A stretch of 64,000 nt of DNA, taken from the NCBI RefSeq assembly GCF_009695545.1, contig NZ_VUNS01000003.1, positions 124,001 through 188,000 of the forward strand, in the 5' to 3' direction. The stretch is from Victivallis lenta (GTDB taxonomy: Bacteria; Verrucomicrobiota; Lentisphaeria; Victivallales; Victivallaceae). This document shows, one piece after another, positions 29,609 to 40,931 of the stretch. The translations under genes were made by a program, and so were the position numbers. Under the pieces are notes generated by a model. The model was not told the origin of the DNA. It did not search any database and worked only from the letters and a program-made list of their open reading frames with translations. Numbering within the stretch: the first letter of the stretch is position 1; each line of letters starts with the position of its first letter.

Positions 29609-30076
29609 TCAATATTGTCCGAAGACGGTTTCCGGCCGCGTATCAGGCGCGGACGTCACCAGAAAACTCGCCAGTTCGGCGGCTTCGGCCAGCGCCATGA
29701 CCTCGGCGCTCTGTTCGAGCGTGACTCCCTGGTCGGCCAGAATGATGATCGTTGCATTCCGGCTGCGGCCGTGCACTTCGTTGAACTGCTGCTTCAGCGA
29801 TTCGAGCGTAACCGGGCGGTCGTTGAAGTAGAGCAGCCGGCCGCCTTCGGAATTCCGCGCGATCGTCACCACGAACTTTTCGAGATCCGCCACGCTCGAC
29901 GGCCTCACCCGCGGCGGATTGACCCGAATTCCGGAGACCCGCACAAACGAGCTCGACAGGAAGAGAAACAGCATGACCAGAAACATCACGTCGATCAGCG
30001 CAGTCAGTTCCGGCCAGCCGCTTTTCGGCCTGAGGCGCGGTTTGTAACGCCGATCGCCGATCGAAGGATTATTCAT
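29609..30076 (-). CDS. exbD: ExbD/TolR biopolymer transport protein
   Basis: A 155-residue protein with a short cytosolic N-terminus, one membrane helix (about 27-45) with the key aspartate in ALIDVMFLVMLFLFL, and a periplasmic ExbD/TolR domain (KFVVTIARN..., IIILADQGVTLEQ). With ExbB it forms the proton-driven motor. It overlaps exbB by 8 nt. Confidence 0.93.
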   Translation of the reverse strand: MNNPSIGDRRYKPRLRPKSGWPELTALIDVMFLVMLFLFLSSSFVRVSGIRVNPPRVRPSSVADLEKFVVTIARNSEGGRLLYFNDRPVTLESLKQQFNEVHGRSRNATIIILADQGVTLEQSAEVMALAEAAELASFLVTSAPDTRPETVFGQY

Positions 30077-30716
30077 GCTTCGCCTCCGCCGCTCCGCCCT
30101 CTCTGCGCCGCCGCTCGATAAAACCGAGCATTTCCAGCGACGCCTTCTCCATATCCAGCGTGATCAGATTGACCCGGGCGATCAGATAATTGTAAGCCAG
30201 ATAACACGGAATCGCCACAGCCAGCGCCGCCGCCGTCGAAATCAGCGCCATATTCACAGCCCCCGCGATATCCGTCGCAGAAAACGCCTCGTTGGTCTGG
30301 GCGACCTGAAACACCTTCATCATCCCGAGCACGGTGCCGAGAAAACCGATCAGCGGCAGCACGAAGCCGAGGGTGGAGAGCAGATTGATATGACGTTCAA
30401 GCTTCGGGATCTCTTCCAGCGCCGCATCGTCCACCGCCTTGCGGATGTCGTCGTCGCCGCGTTCATAGGCGCGGATCGCGGCGGCCAGCAGCCGGGCCGC
30501 CGGACCGGGCGTATGGTCGCAAAGCGTCAGCGCCTCGACGAAACCGTCGCGCCGCAGCACATTGAACAGGCCGCGCAGCAGCTCGCCGACGTTGATCTCC
30601 TCGCGGTGAAACTGAAACACCTTCTTCAGAAAGATGAACAGCGCCACCACGCTGCAGAACAAGATCACCCACATGATCGGACCGCCGTCCCTCATCAACT
30701 CCAGGAACAATGACAT
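30069..30716 (-). CDS. exbB: MotA/TolQ/ExbB proton channel protein
   Basis: A 215-residue inner-membrane protein with three helices (about 14-30, 120-142, 155-180). Signature regions: LSTLGFVLPLIGFLGTVLGM with the conserved Gly/Pro residues, and ALISTAAALAVAIPCYLAYNYL with the pore-lining Thr. It provides the stator ring that drives the TonB-like protein. It starts 1 nt after the TPR gene stop, so translation is coupled. Confidence 0.94.
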   Translation of the reverse strand: MSLFLELMRDGGPIMWVILFCSVVALFIFLKKVFQFHREEINVGELLRGLFNVLRRDGFVEALTLCDHTPGPAARLLAAAIRAYERGDDDIRKAVDDAALEEIPKLERHINLLSTLGFVLPLIGFLGTVLGMMKVFQVAQTNEAFSATDIAGAVNMALISTAAALAVAIPCYLAYNYLIARVNLITLDMEKASLEMLGFIERRRREGGAAEAKHE

Positions 30717-30717
30717 C

Positions 30718-33225
30718 TTATGGCTTCCTTTGCAAATTGTATTTCCGCTGAATTTCCTGACGGACCCGGTCGAAATCCTCGCCGGTCGGCAGCTGCAGCT
30801 CTTCGAGAATCCAGGTCACCCGCAGCGCATTGCGCGCGCCGGCAGGCGTCCCGGGCTTCAGATAAGCGAGCGCCGCGGCATATCCGGCCTTGCCGGTCCA
30901 TACCGCGTCCGGCACCAGGCCGTTCCGTTTCTGGTCGAGCGCCAGATAAAGTACCCGGTTGTAGACCTCGAGCGCCTTTTCAAGCTCATCCGAAAGCTCG
31001 CGGCATTTGCCGAGCTTGTAGAGGCTCTGCAGCTGCAGCCGCGGATTCGAGCTCTCCTGCGACAGCATCTCATACAGCTCCGCAGCGGCTTTGAGATCGG
31101 CCGGATCAAGCGTCTCGGCATAAATGCTGTAACGCATATCCGCGATTCTCCCGGCGGCGACCCGCCCGAACAGACCTTCCGGACGCAGCTCCCGCGCTTT
31201 CGTGTAAAACGCGAGCGCCGCGGCGTAATGCCCGGCATCCGCCTCGAGGTTGCCCGCCATCATTGCGGCATCCGCCGCGAACGGACCGGCGGGAAACTTT
31301 TCAAGCAGGGTTTCGAGCTGCGCCATGGCCTCCGCCGTCTTCCCTGACGATGCACTGATTTTCGCCCGGCGATAGAGAATTTCGGCGGCGACCTCCGGAT
31401 TTTTCGCCGCGCCGCGCTTCTCAAGCTCGGCAAGCTGCGTTTCCGCCGCCGCGCCATCGCCTTCGGTCTCAAGGTAATCGGCCAGCTGCAGCCGCGATTC
31501 AATACCGGCCGCGGAGTCCGGGAAACGGCTGTCCAGCAGCTTCAGCGCCTTGTCCACCACCTCTCTGTCCCCGCCGAAGCAGCCGGACTGCATGGCCAGA
31601 TAGAGCGCGCGCGGCGCATCCGCCGGAGCCGGCTTTCGCTCGGCGTAGCGGAAGAATCCGTCCGCAGCCGCCGGAAAATCCCGCAGCGCAAGCGCAAGCT
31701 CCGCAGCCGAAAGCATCGCCGCCGAAACAAAATCGGAATCGGGATGCAGAATCAGAAATCTCTCGTATTCGCTGCGCGCCGCTGCCGCCTGGCCGCGTTT
31801 TTCAAGCAGAAACGCCCGGAAATATTCAGCGGCGACCCGGTATTTCGCTTCACGCGCATCGCGCAGCTTTTCCGCGATCGGTGCCGCTTCGGCGTAGCGC
31901 CCCAGCGGAATCAGCGACTGCAGCAGCCAGTAACGGGCGGTGTCGGCATTCGGCCCGTTGGCATCCGCAACCGTCTTCATGAGCTCCGCGGCCCGGACAA
32001 AGTCGCCGCGACGGAAATAGTGCTCGCCGAGCAGCAGTTCTCCTTCGAGCTTCTGAGCCGGCGCCTCCGCCTGATCGACCAGATATCGGAACATCTTTTC
32101 GGCAACGGAAAACATGCCGGCATTCGAAGCGGCGACGGCGGCTTCACGGGCGGCAACCAGCCGGCTGGCTGCCGGAATCCGGTTGTCCCCGGTAATCCGC
32201 GAATAGAGTTCGACCGCGTCTCCGGGTTTCCCGGCCCGGGCGAGAAGCCGCGCACCGCGCATCAGAAGGCCGGTCCGGTCCGGAGCGTCCGGGAAAAATT
32301 TCAGATAACGCCGGACCGTCTCCGCCGCCTGCACCGGGTCGCTGCCGGATTGCAGGTTGATCAGCTCGCGCAGCGCGTTCTGCCTCTCCGGGTCCGTATC
32401 CGCCAGATCGAACGCGTCCGCCCACAGCCGGGCGGCGGCCTCCGGCTGTTTCATTTCAAGCGCGAGACGGGCGCCGTCCGCGGCGAGCAGGTAGAGAACC
32501 GGAGCCGGATTTTTCCAGCCCTTTTTCCGCAACTCGCCCCAGCCCGTGTAGAATTGGTCGAACTTCCTGCTGCGAAGGAGATAAAGAAGATCGAGACAGA
32601 GCCAGTGTTCCGCATCGTCCGCCCGGAACTTGCCGGAGCTGAGCAAAACGGCCGCCGCCGTCAGGTTGCCGGATTCGAGCAATGTGAAAATACGCGCCTC
32701 ATGAGCGCGTCTGACCCACTGCGGCAAATCCGCGTTTTCGTTTTCGATCTGTTCGAATTTTTCGAGAGCGCCCTTATAGTTTTTCTGCCGGAGCCGCGCT
32801 TCGCCGATACCGAGCTCGGCCGCACAGGCGACGCCCGGGTCGGAGGCTCCCGAGGCGAGCGACGCAAAAAAAGTCTCCGCCTCGCCGTATCGCTTTTCAG
32901 CCATCAGGATCAGTCCCGGCAGCATTCCGGCGGAACGGGCCGGAAAACGCGAACGGTACTCGGCAAGCAGCTGCTTGGCCTCCTCGACATCGCCGTCCCG
33001 CAACTTCGCTTCGGCCATGGAGAGCGTGTTCACGCCCCATCGTTCAGCGTCATCGCCGGCGATCAGCCGGGCGTTGTCGAAAAATTTCGCGGCGCTTTTG
33101 TAATCGCCGGCCGACAGCGCTTCTTCCCCGAGACGCCGTTCGGAGGCTTCGTCGGCAAAAAGCGGCGAAAGGAACGCGAAAAACAACGCTCCCGCCGCCG
33201 CCGTGATGAAAAGTCCTTTTTTCAA
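30718..33225 (-). CDS. Periplasmic TPR-repeat protein linked to ExbBD/TonB
   Basis: An 835-residue exported protein (signal peptide about 1-24, ending FADE). The rest is a long array of tetratricopeptide-like helix pairs with A-x-x-x-Y/F and G-D-x-x-A patterns (GDYKSAAKFFDNA; GRYAEAAPIAEKL; GHYAAALAFYTKA; DELEKALEVYNRVLYL), some BamD/YbgF-like. Such proteins scaffold envelope complexes. It is sandwiched between recA (17 nt gap) and exbB. TPR-ExbB-ExbD-TonB clusters occur in several Gram-negative phyla; their cargo is usually unknown. Confidence 0.88.
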   Translation of the reverse strand: MKKGLFITAAAGALFFAFLSPLFADEASERRLGEEALSAGDYKSAAKFFDNARLIAGDDAERWGVNTLSMAEAKLRDGDVEEAKQLLAEYRSRFPARSAGMLPGLILMAEKRYGEAETFFASLASGASDPGVACAAELGIGEARLRQKNYKGALEKFEQIENENADLPQWVRRAHEARIFTLLESGNLTAAAVLLSSGKFRADDAEHWLCLDLLYLLRSRKFDQFYTGWGELRKKGWKNPAPVLYLLAADGARLALEMKQPEAAARLWADAFDLADTDPERQNALRELINLQSGSDPVQAAETVRRYLKFFPDAPDRTGLLMRGARLLARAGKPGDAVELYSRITGDNRIPAASRLVAAREAAVAASNAGMFSVAEKMFRYLVDQAEAPAQKLEGELLLGEHYFRRGDFVRAAELMKTVADANGPNADTARYWLLQSLIPLGRYAEAAPIAEKLRDAREAKYRVAAEYFRAFLLEKRGQAAAARSEYERFLILHPDSDFVSAAMLSAAELALALRDFPAAADGFFRYAERKPAPADAPRALYLAMQSGCFGGDREVVDKALKLLDSRFPDSAAGIESRLQLADYLETEGDGAAAETQLAELEKRGAAKNPEVAAEILYRRAKISASSGKTAEAMAQLETLLEKFPAGPFAADAAMMAGNLEADAGHYAAALAFYTKARELRPEGLFGRVAAGRIADMRYSIYAETLDPADLKAAAELYEMLSQESSNPRLQLQSLYKLGKCRELSDELEKALEVYNRVLYLALDQKRNGLVPDAVWTGKAGYAAALAYLKPGTPAGARNALRVTWILEELQLPTGEDFDRVRQEIQRKYNLQRKP

Positions 33226-33242
33226 GGCATCACCGCCCCGGG

Positions 33243-34334
33243 TTATTCCCCGGCCTCGGGAGCAGCGGCCGGAACATCGGCTTCGTCTCCCTCCTGAAAG
33301 ACGACCTCGCCGCCCCGGATCTTCGCGTTGATCCGGTCGGTGAGCTTCTGCTGCAGCTCCGGCGACCCGGCGATCAGCGCCTTGGTCTGGTCCCGTCCCT
33401 GCCCGAGCTGTTCGCCGTCGAGACTGAACCAGCTGCCGCGCTTCTCGAGAATGCCCATATCCGTCGCGACGTCGAGAATCGAACCGGCCTTCGAAATGCC
33501 TTCATTGTACATGATATCGAACTCGGCCTGGCGGAACGGGGGCGCCATTTTATTCTTGATGACCTTGACCCGCGCCCGGTTGCCGATGATATTGCCGGCC
33601 GGGTCCTTGATCACCGTGGTCTTGCGGATATCCATGCGGATCGAAGCGTAGAACTTCAGCGCGTTGCCGCCCGTGGTGGTTTCGGGATTGCCGAACATGA
33701 CGCCGATCTTCTCGCGGATCTGGTTCGTGAAGACGATGCAGCTCCCGGTGCGGGAGACGACGCCGGTCAGCTTCCGCAGCGCCTGCGACATGAGCCGCGC
33801 CTGAAGGCCCACGTGCGAATCGCCCATCTGCCCCTCGATCTCCGCCTTCGGCACCAGCGCCGCGACCGAGTCGACCACGAGAACGTCGATCGCCTCGCTG
33901 CGCACGAGCATATCGGCGATATTCAACGCATCCTCGCCGCAGTCCGGCTGGGAAATCAGCAGATTTTCGATGTCGACGCCGATCTTCTTCGCGTAACCGG
34001 GGTCGATCGCATGCTCGGCGTCGATGATCGCGCACCGGCCGCCCTTCGCCTGCGCATTGGCGATGATATGCAGACAGAGCGTGGTTTTTCCGCTCGACTC
34101 GGGTCCGAAAATCTCGATGATGCGGCCGGCCGGAACACCTCCGATACCGAGCGCAAGGTCGAGCGCGAGCGAACCCGTGCTGATGACCGGAACGTCCTGC
34201 TGGGCCGCGCCCGTATCGCCGAGGCGCATGATCGACCCTTTGCCGAAACTCTTCTCGATCTGGCCGATCGCAATCTGAAGGTTCTTGTCGCGGCTGCTAT
34301 TCTTATCGGAGGCTTTGTTCTCTTTTTCCGCCAT
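33243..34334 (-). CDS. recA: RecA recombinase
   Basis: A 363-residue ATP-dependent strand-exchange protein. Walker [10 protein letters not shown] (about 73-81), the [15 protein letters not shown] region with loop L1, and the [11 protein letters not shown]2 region are present. The C-terminus is acidic, as usual. RecA binds single-stranded DNA and co-activates LexA self-cleavage. It lies 60 nt after gyrB, with a hairpin between, and reads into the TPR gene. No clear LexA box was recognised in its upstream gap. Confidence 0.98.
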   Translation of the reverse strand: MAEKENKASDKNSSRDKNLQIAIGQIEKSFGKGSIMRLGDTGAAQQDVPVISTGSLALDLALGIGGVPAGRIIEIFGPESSGKTTLCLHIIANAQAKGGRCAIIDAEHAIDPGYAKKIGVDIENLLISQPDCGEDALNIADMLVRSEAIDVLVVDSVAALVPKAEIEGQMGDSHVGLQARLMSQALRKLTGVVSRTGSCIVFTNQIREKIGVMFGNPETTTGGNALKFYASIRMDIRKTTVIKDPAGNIIGNRARVKVIKNKMAPPFRQAEFDIMYNEGISKAGSILDVATDMGILEKRGSWFSLDGEQLGQGRDQTKALIAGSPELQQKLTDRINAKIRGGEVVFQEGDEADVPAAAPEAGE

Positions 34335-34374
34335 TTCCGTACTCCTGTAATATGATGGATGAGTGTTTCACGCA

Positions 34375-34392
34375 CTGCGGCAATCGCGCCGC
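34375..34392 (-). terminator. Hairpin between gyrB and recA
   Basis: TGCGGC, loop AATCGC, GCCGCA on the plus strand, directly after the gyrB stop. No T tract on the minus strand, so it may act as an attenuator, an mRNA stabiliser or nothing. Confidence 0.35.
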
Positions 34393-34394
34393 AA

Positions 34395-36902
<2,508 letters not shown>

Positions 36903-36915
36903 TCAACAGTTGGAC

Positions 36916-36944
36916 AATATACAGCCTCCGCGGTGCAATTTCAA
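36916..36944 (-). promoter_or_regulatory. Predicted gyrB promoter
   Basis: Minus strand TTGAAA (36939-36944), 17 nt, TATATT (36916-36921), 41 nt before the gyrB start. Confidence 0.65.
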
Positions 36945-36953
36945 GAAAAAAGA

Positions 36954-36981
36954 TTGCATATTTACGCGCGCGTGCTATGTT
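36954..36981 (+). promoter_or_regulatory. Predicted promoter of the lipid-kinase-like gene
   Basis: TTGCAT (36954-36959), 16 nt, TATGTT (36976-36981), 33 nt before the GTG start; divergent from the gyrB promoter. Confidence 0.45.
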
Positions 36982-37014
36982 TTGTCACCAGAAACAACAT
37001 ACGGGGAGGCATCC

Positions 37015-37653
37015 GTGTCCGACATCCAGATCACCTACTTCGAAGAACTCAAGCGCAAACTCATCCATCTCTCTTCGCTCTGGATGGTTTTCGCAGTCGT
37101 GCTGATTCCGAACCGCTGGATCACGGCGGGGCTTTTCGCGTTTCTGCTGGCGGGAACGCTGTTGTGGGAACACGCCTACGCCTGCCGGCGGCCGGTACTG
37201 ACTCCGCTCTACGGCTTTTTCTTCGGAAGGATGCTGCGGAAGGAGCCGGAACCCGGAGCCTGGATCGTCTCGGGCGGCAGCTACGTGCTTATGGCGGCGC
37301 TGCTGGTGACGGTGCTCTATGCGCCGCTTGCTGCCGGCGGAGCGCTGGCGGTCATGCTGACCGGGGATGCGGCGGCGGCACTGATCGGGCGCCGGTTCGG
37401 ACGCCACCGGGCGCCGAACAACAAAAGCTGGGAGGGAGTGGCGGCGTTCCTGCTGGTCGGCGGCGGCGTGCTGGCGCTTTACCTTGCGTCTGTCGGAGCG
37501 CCGCCGCGATTGTTCCTTGCCGGAACGGCGGCGATCATTCCGGCCTGCGCTGCCAAACTTTTCGAAAAACAGCTGCATATCGACGACAACTTTTCGATTC
37601 CGGTCATCATCGGATTCGGGCTCCAGCTCGGGTTGTGGACACAGAACGCGTAA
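37015..37653 (+). CDS. Diacylglycerol/polyprenol kinase-like membrane protein (SEC59/DGK1 family)
   Basis: A 212-residue membrane protein begun at GTG 37015, with GGGGAGG 5 nt upstream. The opening EELKRKLIHLSSLW is the family hallmark, and TGDAAAALIGRRFGRHRAPNNKSWEGVAAF (about 121-150) contains the G-D-A-x-A-x-x-x-G and K-S-x-E-G motifs of dolichol/diacylglycerol kinases. Six or more membrane helices. It probably phosphorylates a lipid alcohol using CTP or ATP, feeding phospholipid or isoprenoid carrier pools. Monocistronic, convergent to the DUF177 gene. Confidence 0.78.
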   Translation: MSDIQITYFEELKRKLIHLSSLWMVFAVVLIPNRWITAGLFAFLLAGTLLWEHAYACRRPVLTPLYGFFFGRMLRKEPEPGAWIVSGGSYVLMAALLVTVLYAPLAAGGALAVMLTGDAAAALIGRRFGRHRAPNNKSWEGVAAFLLVGGGVLALYLASVGAPPRLFLAGTAAIIPACAAKLFEKQLHIDDNFSIPVIIGFGLQLGLWTQNA

Positions 37654-37660
37654 GAGGACA

Positions 37661-37674
37661 GGGCCATCCGGCCC
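37661..37674. terminator. Short GC hairpin between convergent genes
   Basis: GGGCC-ATCC-GGCCC, 8 nt after the lipid-kinase-like stop, in the only gap before the opposing DUF177 gene. No T tract. Confidence 0.3.
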
Positions 37675-37759
37675 CGGCGGGATTCTTCAGCGTGCATTCC
37701 TTATCCGGACCGCAGGCCGATGGGACGCCGACACCGGTTCCCGCCGCTTTTTCTTCCGT

Positions 37760-38224
37760 TCACAGCTTCAGATTGTCGAGGGCGCCCCAGCGGGCATCGG
37801 GTTCCTCTTCGTCCCGGCAGGCGCATTTCTCTCGATTCAGGTTCTTCCCGCAATGCGGGCAGAGTCCCCTGCACTCCTCGGAGCAGAGCAGGTTCATCGG
37901 CAGCTCAAGCAGCATTTCCGCCCGCACATCCTCCGTAATATCCAGTTCATCCTCCTCCGGCAGCTCGTAGAACAGACAGACGCCGGAATTTTCAACGTCG
38001 CAGCTGACCGGCTCCAGACAGCGGCCGCAGGTGCCTGAAAGCGAAGTCCTGACCTTTCCCTCCACCAACGCCCCGCCGGAGACAGCTTTGGCCAGCAGGT
38101 CATAGTGAACCGGCGCCGTGACGGACAACAGCTCGGAGGGTTCGATTTCGAGCCATTCCGCCGGCTCGTCGCCGACCAGTTCGATCGGCTCCTTTTCCAG
38201 ACGTGCAACGGAGAATTTGATCAT
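37760..38224 (-). CDS. DUF177/YceD family protein
   Basis: A 154-residue protein. The C-terminus CSEECRGLCPHCGKNLN...CAC is the cysteine signature of the YceD/DUF177 family, linked to large-ribosomal-subunit RNA accumulation. A further pair CGRC lies at about residue 70. Its ATG overlaps the coaD stop by 4 nt (ATGA). In most genomes rpmF (L32) follows; here the gap to the convergent gene is only about 106 nt and holds no rpmF. Confidence 0.82.
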   Translation of the reverse strand: MIKFSVARLEKEPIELVGDEPAEWLEIEPSELLSVTAPVHYDLLAKAVSGGALVEGKVRTSLSGTCGRCLEPVSCDVENSGVCLFYELPEEDELDITEDVRAEMLLELPMNLLCSEECRGLCPHCGKNLNREKCACRDEEEPDARWGALDNLKL

Positions 38225-38718
38225 TTTCCCGCCCCCCTCATCGCTTTGATTTTCGCCTCGATCGCCGGAACCATCGCCGGCGGAACATAGCCGCGGAAAT
38301 CGGCGCCGAGCATTGCGACCTCCTTGACCATGTGGGAACTCACAAACGAGTTCTCCTGCGTCGGAGTCATGAAGATCGTCTCGCACGAATGGCGCAGACT
38401 GCGGTTCATCAATGCCATCTGAAGCTCGTATTCGAAATCGGAGAAAGCGCGCAGTCCGCGAAGCACCGCATGCGCCCTGAACTGTTCGATCGCATCGACG
38501 AGCAGCCCGTGAAACATCACGACCTTCACATGGGGAATGTCTTTGCAGCAGCGTTCGATCAGTTCCTTGCGCTCCTCCATGGTGAACATCGGGGATTTCT
38601 GGGAATTGACGGCGATTGCGACGATCACCTGATCGAACAACAGACCGGCCCGGACCACCAGATCGAGGTGCCCGTTGGTGAACGGATCGAAAGAGCCGGG
38701 ATAGAGTACGGTTTTCAT
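38221..38718 (-). CDS. coaD: Phosphopantetheine adenylyltransferase
   Basis: Fourth step of coenzyme A synthesis: ATP + 4'-phosphopantetheine to dephospho-CoA. At 165 residues it has the standard length; PGSFDPFTNGHLDLV (about 7-21) holds the T-x-G-H nucleotidyltransferase motif, LRGLRAFSDFEYE and TPTQENSFVSSHMVKE are the later conserved blocks. Followed by DUF177 with a 4-nt overlap; divergent from ribF. Confidence 0.97.
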   Translation of the reverse strand: MKTVLYPGSFDPFTNGHLDLVVRAGLLFDQVIVAIAVNSQKSPMFTMEERKELIERCCKDIPHVKVVMFHGLLVDAIEQFRAHAVLRGLRAFSDFEYELQMALMNRSLRHSCETIFMTPTQENSFVSSHMVKEVAMLGADFRGYVPPAMVPAIEAKIKAMRGAGK

Positions 38719-38741
38719 CGGAATTTCCTGTCGTAGAGTTG

Positions 38742-38770
38742 TTGACGAGCGGTTATAGTCAGTGTATCTT
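38742..38770 (+). promoter_or_regulatory. Predicted ribF promoter
   Basis: TTGACG (38742-38747), 17 nt, TATCTT (38765-38770). It stands back-to-back with the coaD promoter with the -10 boxes directly adjoining. Confidence 0.6.
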
Positions 38771-38799
38771 AATATACGCTGAAATTGATTTTAATGCAA
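38771..38799 (-). promoter_or_regulatory. Predicted coaD promoter
   Basis: Minus strand TTGCAT (38794-38799), 17 nt, TATATT (38771-38776). The coaD and ribF -10 boxes abut, so the two polymerases would compete. Confidence 0.55.
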
Positions 38800-38837
38800 G
38801 GGGAAGCCGGAATTTTACCTCCGGAACCGGAAAACAT

Positions 38838-39815
38838 ATGACGGACGAATTGTTGAAATTTACCGAAACCGGCCACCTGGGGCTGTCCGGCGAAAGCAGA
38901 ACCAGGCGGAAGCTGACGCTCGGGATCGGCGTGTTCGACGGAGTTCACCTCGGTCACCGCCGCATCATTGCCGAGGTGACCGGCCTTGCGCGGGCAAACG
39001 GATCGGTTCCTGCCGCGATGACGTTCGACCCACATCCGCGCGCCGTGCTGTGCCCGGACGAACCGCCGGTCCTGCTGGTTCCGCTGAAGGAACGGGTCCG
39101 GCTCCTGCGCGAAGCCGGCGCCGAGCTGGTCTGGGTCCAACCGTTCACCCCGGAATTCGCCCACCTCGAACCGGAACAGTTCCTCGAACGGCTCTTTGCG
39201 TGTCCCGATATCGAGCTTGCCGGCATCTGTGTCGGCGAAAAGTGGCGTTTCGGGCGCGGCGGGCGCGGCGGGCGCGAGACGCTCGCCGCCTATGCGGAGT
39301 CGCACCGGCTTGAATTCCGGGCCTGTCCCGAACTTGAACTGAATAACGAAACCGTCAGCTCGAGTGCGATCCGGCGGGCAATTTCGGCCGGAAAGCTCGA
39401 ACAGGCCGCCGCGATGCTCGGCAGGCCGTACCGTCTGATCGGCACGGTCGAACGCGGTTACCATGCGGCCAGCGACCGGCTCGACTGTCCGACCGCGAAT
39501 CTGGCGCTTTCCGCCGGCGTGCTGCCTCCCGACGGCGTGTATGCGGCGGCGGCATACCGCAACGGCGTACCGTATGCGGCGGTTGTTAACATCGGTTTCG
39601 CCCCGACCTTCGGCTGGGAGCAGGCGAAGCGCCGGGTCGAAGTCCATCTGCTCGATTTCCACGGGAATCTCTACGGCAGCGAGCTCGGCGTCGAATTCCT
39701 GCATTACCTGCGGGAGGAACGCACCTTCTCCGATCCGGAGGCGCTCAAACGGCAGATCGACGGCGATATTTTACAGATCCGGGATTTTTTTGCGAAGAGC
39801 CGATTTCAAAAATAG
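38838..39815 (+). CDS. ribF: Bifunctional riboflavin kinase/FAD synthetase
   Basis: Makes FMN, then FAD. From ATG 38838 it has 325 residues. N-terminal FAD synthetase: GIGVFDGVHLGHRR (about 35-48) and FGRGGRGG...; C-terminal riboflavin kinase: GRPYRLIGTVERGYHAASDRLDCPTANL (about 195-222, with PTAN) and the closing FLHYLREERTF region. No FMN riboswitch was seen upstream. First gene of ribF-HTH membrane protein-acpS-araC. Confidence 0.96.
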   Translation: MTDELLKFTETGHLGLSGESRTRRKLTLGIGVFDGVHLGHRRIIAEVTGLARANGSVPAAMTFDPHPRAVLCPDEPPVLLVPLKERVRLLREAGAELVWVQPFTPEFAHLEPEQFLERLFACPDIELAGICVGEKWRFGRGGRGGRETLAAYAESHRLEFRACPELELNNETVSSSAIRRAISAGKLEQAAAMLGRPYRLIGTVERGYHAASDRLDCPTANLALSAGVLPPDGVYAAAAYRNGVPYAAVVNIGFAPTFGWEQAKRRVEVHLLDFHGNLYGSELGVEFLHYLREERTFSDPEALKRQIDGDILQIRDFFAKSRFQK

Positions 39816-39863
39816 TTCCGGCATTGACTACGAAAACAACGAATCAATCGATGAGGTGAAAAT

Positions 39864-40931
39864 ATGATGGAAGGCAGAACCTATCTGGCCAGCGACCTTG
39901 CCGGCGAACTCGGGCTGCCGCGCAGCACCATCAACGACTGGCTGGTGCGTTATGCGGATTATCTCGAAGTCGACACCCGCGGCAAGCGGAAGGTCTATTC
40001 GGCCAAGTCCCTGCGGATTCTGAAGGAAATCTCGGAGATGCGCAACGAGGGAAAAAGTTCGTTCGAAATCGAACAGCTGCTCGCCTCCCGCTACGGCATC
40101 CGTCCCGAAGTGGCGCCTCCCGCACCCCAGGGACCGGAGCAGCAGCCGGGCGCCTCCGGCGAGACGCTGCCCGCACCCCAGGAAGGCGGCCTCCCGGCAC
40201 TTCGGCCGGCATTCGAACAAATGACGGTTCAGATCAACACCGAATTCCTGAAACTTGCCAACCGGCTCGAAGAAGCGGAGCGTTACCGGAAACGGCTTGT
40301 GCAGCGGATGTGGGCGGTGACCGCCGGTCTCATTGTCGCGCTCGCGGTGCTGGTACTCGTTCTTGCGCTCATCATGTATCAGGTGTTCGGGCGGATCGAG
40401 AAGAAAAACCGTGAAACCGCCGAAACCCTGAGCCGGGAATCCGGCGAAAAGCTCGGCGAACTCGGCGTCGTGCTGGACAGCTCCCGCCAGGATTTCAACG
40501 AGAATATCGCAAAGCTGAAGGAGGAAATGGCCGCCCAGCGCAGAAGCTTCGAAGAAAAACTGAAGGAGCTTGAAGCGAACTCCGCCACCCGAGCAGAAGC
40601 GCAGATCATCAAATTCAAGGAGGAGTTCGCCCGCCGCCAGCAGGAAGAACTCAAACGGCTGGAAGGACTTCAGCAGACCGTGCGCGAAACCGCCAAATCC
40701 CAGCTCGACGCGGTAAAGGAAGAGATGCGCAGACAGGAAGCCGCCCGGCTCGAAGCCGAAAAGGCCGCCGCTGCCAAAAAGGAGGCCGAAGCCAGATTGA
40801 ACCAGCCGAAGGAAACCCAGAAACAGGAGCAGAAACCGGCTCCGTCGAAGGAGGTTCCGAAACAGGAACAGCAGAAACCGGCTCCGGTTCAGGCTCCGGC
40901 CAGTACGCAGAAACCGGAGACTGTGAAGTGA
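39864..40931 (+). CDS. Membrane-anchored MerR-like HTH protein with long coiled coil
   Basis: A 355-residue protein of unusual layout. Residues about 4-75 form a MerR-type winged helix (YLASDLAGELGLPRSTINDW, then RKVYSAKSLRILKEI). A Pro-rich linker follows. One membrane helix lies at about 152-178. The rest is a Lys/Glu/Gln/Ala-rich coiled coil (about 180-315) and a tail of PKQEQQKPAP-type repeats. If the helix spans once, the DNA-binding domain faces the cytosol and the coil the periplasm. It overlaps acpS by 3 nt and lies 48 nt after ribF. It may tether DNA to the envelope or sense envelope state; this is inference. Confidence 0.72.
   Translation: MMEGRTYLASDLAGELGLPRSTINDWLVRYADYLEVDTRGKRKVYSAKSLRILKEISEMRNEGKSSFEIEQLLASRYGIRPEVAPPAPQGPEQQPGASGETLPAPQEGGLPALRPAFEQMTVQINTEFLKLANRLEEAERYRKRLVQRMWAVTAGLIVALAVLVLVLALIMYQVFGRIEKKNRETAETLSRESGEKLGELGVVLDSSRQDFNENIAKLKEEMAAQRRSFEEKLKELEANSATRAEAQIIKFKEEFARRQQEELKRLEGLQQTVRETAKSQLDAVKEEMRRQEAARLEAEKAAAAKKEAEARLNQPKETQKQEQKPAPSKEVPKQEQQKPAPVQAPASTQKPETVK

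Noticed and set aside
34375-34392. SOS (LexA) box before recA
   Set aside because: No GAAC/GTTC- or CTG-N10-CAG-type site was found in the 60-nt gap.
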